Made by a program: the position numbers and the translations under genes. This document shows positions 62,598 to 64,000 of a stretch of 64,000 nucleotides of DNA, in pieces. The notes under the pieces are model-generated. The model made no database searches, had not been told where the DNA came from, and saw nothing but the letters and a program-made list of their open reading frames with translations. Position 1 is the first letter of the stretch. The number at the start of each line of letters is the position of its first letter. The stretch is from NCBI GenBank assembly GCA_002633025.1, contig NMRB01000762.1, forward strand, positions 53,070-117,069, given 5' to 3'. Source of the stretch: Notospermus geniculatus. Lineage: Eukaryota; Nemertea; Pilidiophora; Heteronemertea; Lineidae.

Positions 62598-62849
62598 CAT
62601 TAATTCATGTTTTAATGCTAAATTGAGTAATAAAATACTGTACCCGCGCTCCAATACCGTCCTGGGCGGGAAATCAGAGTAGGCGGCCGATTGTCATGTG
62701 GGCCGAGCTTTGTACGGTCGGTATTGTATAGAAATTGCCGTCAAACGAATAGGCCCTATTGGTATGCAACAGCAAGTTTAGCATGTCAAAACTTCGCGGC
62801 GCTCTGGTGATTCACGGACTACATCAAGTCATGGTCTGATCATCTTACA

Positions 62850-62945
62850 AAATTTTTTTTGGTAATTCGTATTGCTGCCGCTAGGTCGCTCCCTCTACGT
62901 CTGCAGTCAAAATACCGCCAAGAGATCGCATAACGTGTTCCTTTA
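62850..62945. repeat. Dispersed repeat shared with 51270-51366
   Basis: GGTAATTCGTATTGCTGCCG then CTCCCTCTACGTCTGCAGTC and AAAATACCGCCAAGAGATCG occur in both places. The 51 kb copy starts at GGAGCCCGGTATTGCCACTT, which also appears at about 61763. Confidence 0.7.
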
Positions 62946-63716
62946 AGTCTCCGCGCAGAGGTCTCTAGTCCAGGATTGTATCTAAGGTCCATGCTCCTGC
63001 CGGAGTCTAGATGGTTTGGGCGTGTTCTAGATGACGTTCATGGTAAGGCCGCCGAACACGATGCATTTTTTTCCCTACCAATTGGGTGAGAAACGGCGTA
63101 GGCCTACTACGAATATTTCGTAGGGGAAAAATCGTCTACGGCGGACTCAGACACAGGAAAACGGGTTTTACTTACCAGCAAATATTATGAAGGAAGGACC
63201 GACCGACAGCCCTTGAATTTCAATGTAGGCTACTCATTCTATGCCACGTGAAAAGGGATTTAAGTTGATCACCCAACTGTCTAGCTATGGTAGATATAGC
63301 CTATACATTAATGAATGCTAAAGCTATCGGGACAGGGATTCCCGTATAGAACATATATTATAAACTTCCACCAACTCGTTGGGGGATGACATAACCTTGT
63401 TTTGACTCTCACAGATCGATCGTAAGAGTTAACGATCCCGAAACAAGTTAATCGCTCATGGTGGAATAGGTACCAGTCTCCTGTGACGTTTGTCCAGTCT
63501 TCGGACTTTCGAAACCACCGTCAGATGGCGACACTCTACGGCTTGTGGATTTCAGTGTAACATGTGTCAGTACTGCCTTTGCTCAGTGTTCCCCGCATTG
63601 CTTCGGTTCGCTTATGATTATTTCGTACTGTGGGACGAAGGGGACGTAACTTCAATCATGTTGACCCTGTGTCGTCAACTCTGACACCAATATAAGTGCC
63701 AAGTCTGCACCCAGTC

Positions 63717-63890
63717 CAGGGCGGATCGATCCACGATTTCGGAAAAGAGGGGCGCACTGTGCTAGAAACATTGAAATCTACGGTGAATTTCAATGATTTG
63801 CTCCAAATTTCAGAATTTCACGTTCAATTTTACAGATTTGTTGGCCGAAAGGGGAGGGGCGGGCCGGGTGCGCCCCCGGATCCGCGCCTG
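63717..63890. mobile_element. hAT-like MITE, second copy of 53201-53362
   Basis: Same body and left flank CAGTC. The right flank has lost GTC of the duplication. It lies in the repeated 63.57-64.0 kb block. Confidence 0.8.
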
Positions 63891-64000
63891 CAGAACCACT
63901 CGTCTTCCAGGGGCCGGAACAAGCCAGACGACGGTGGAGACCGCACGAGGCCGTAAATGACGACTGTTGAAAATGTCGGAATACCAGGAAACCGAGCCAT

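Overview
The window is animal nuclear DNA with intron-rich genes, GT-AG splice sites, very dense short inverted-repeat transposons (MITEs) and frequent words such as TAGGCCTA, TACATGTA and TACCGGTA. It reads like a draft scaffold of a highly heterozygous marine invertebrate, probably a deuterostome (echinoderm, hemichordate or cephalochordate). I cannot name the species.

Layout. 1-4.2 kb is a repeat-rich contig with one short hypothetical coding exon and one small terminal exon. 4.8-11.5 kb (minus) holds the N-terminal WD40 half of a WDTC1 (DCAF9/adipose) homologue. 12.6-14.1 kb (plus) holds RABL3, head to head with WDTC1, with its middle exons missing at an assembly join. 14.9-17.6 kb is a second copy of the 1-3 kb stretch. 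18.5-24.7 kb (plus) holds a full coding gene for metal-regulatory transcription factor MTF-1 (nine exons, six C2H2 fingers). Exons 3-4 are repeated across a join, and exons 6-9 plus the 3' flank recur at 28.7-34.4 kb. 35.45-38.9 kb (minus) holds a complete eight-exon FAM20-family secretory-pathway kinase of about 459 residues. Its first exon and upstream region recur at 45.5-51 kb. After an 830-base N run, 52.7-64 kb carries a few extracellular-protein-like exons, one NOX4-like NADPH oxidase exon and many MITEs. Its end repeats the 53.1-53.5 kb stretch.

Genes and assembly. The genes look like ordinary single-copy animal genes in a chance neighbourhood, not a pathway cluster. The large direct repeats differ by about 3% in the one exon compared base by base, and by many clean transposon insertions. 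They are best explained as two haplotypes laid end to end. An 87-base identity between the end of the first contig (4129-4215) and the start of a later one (17853-17939) shows that the scaffold order is partly scrambled. Real tandem duplication is not excluded for the two pairs that lie inside gap-free sequence.

Most notable points: a pair of in-frame, mutually exclusive exons in WDTC1 with long inverted repeats on both sides of one of them; a minisatellite that repeatedly copies the 5' splice site of FAM20 exon 1; an array of seven TCAAGGTCA nuclear-receptor sites just upstream of FAM20; and filled/empty-site pairs that define several MITE families with their target duplications (3-bp TGA, TAA, ATT, CTG; 5-bp in a CAGGG-ended hAT-like family).
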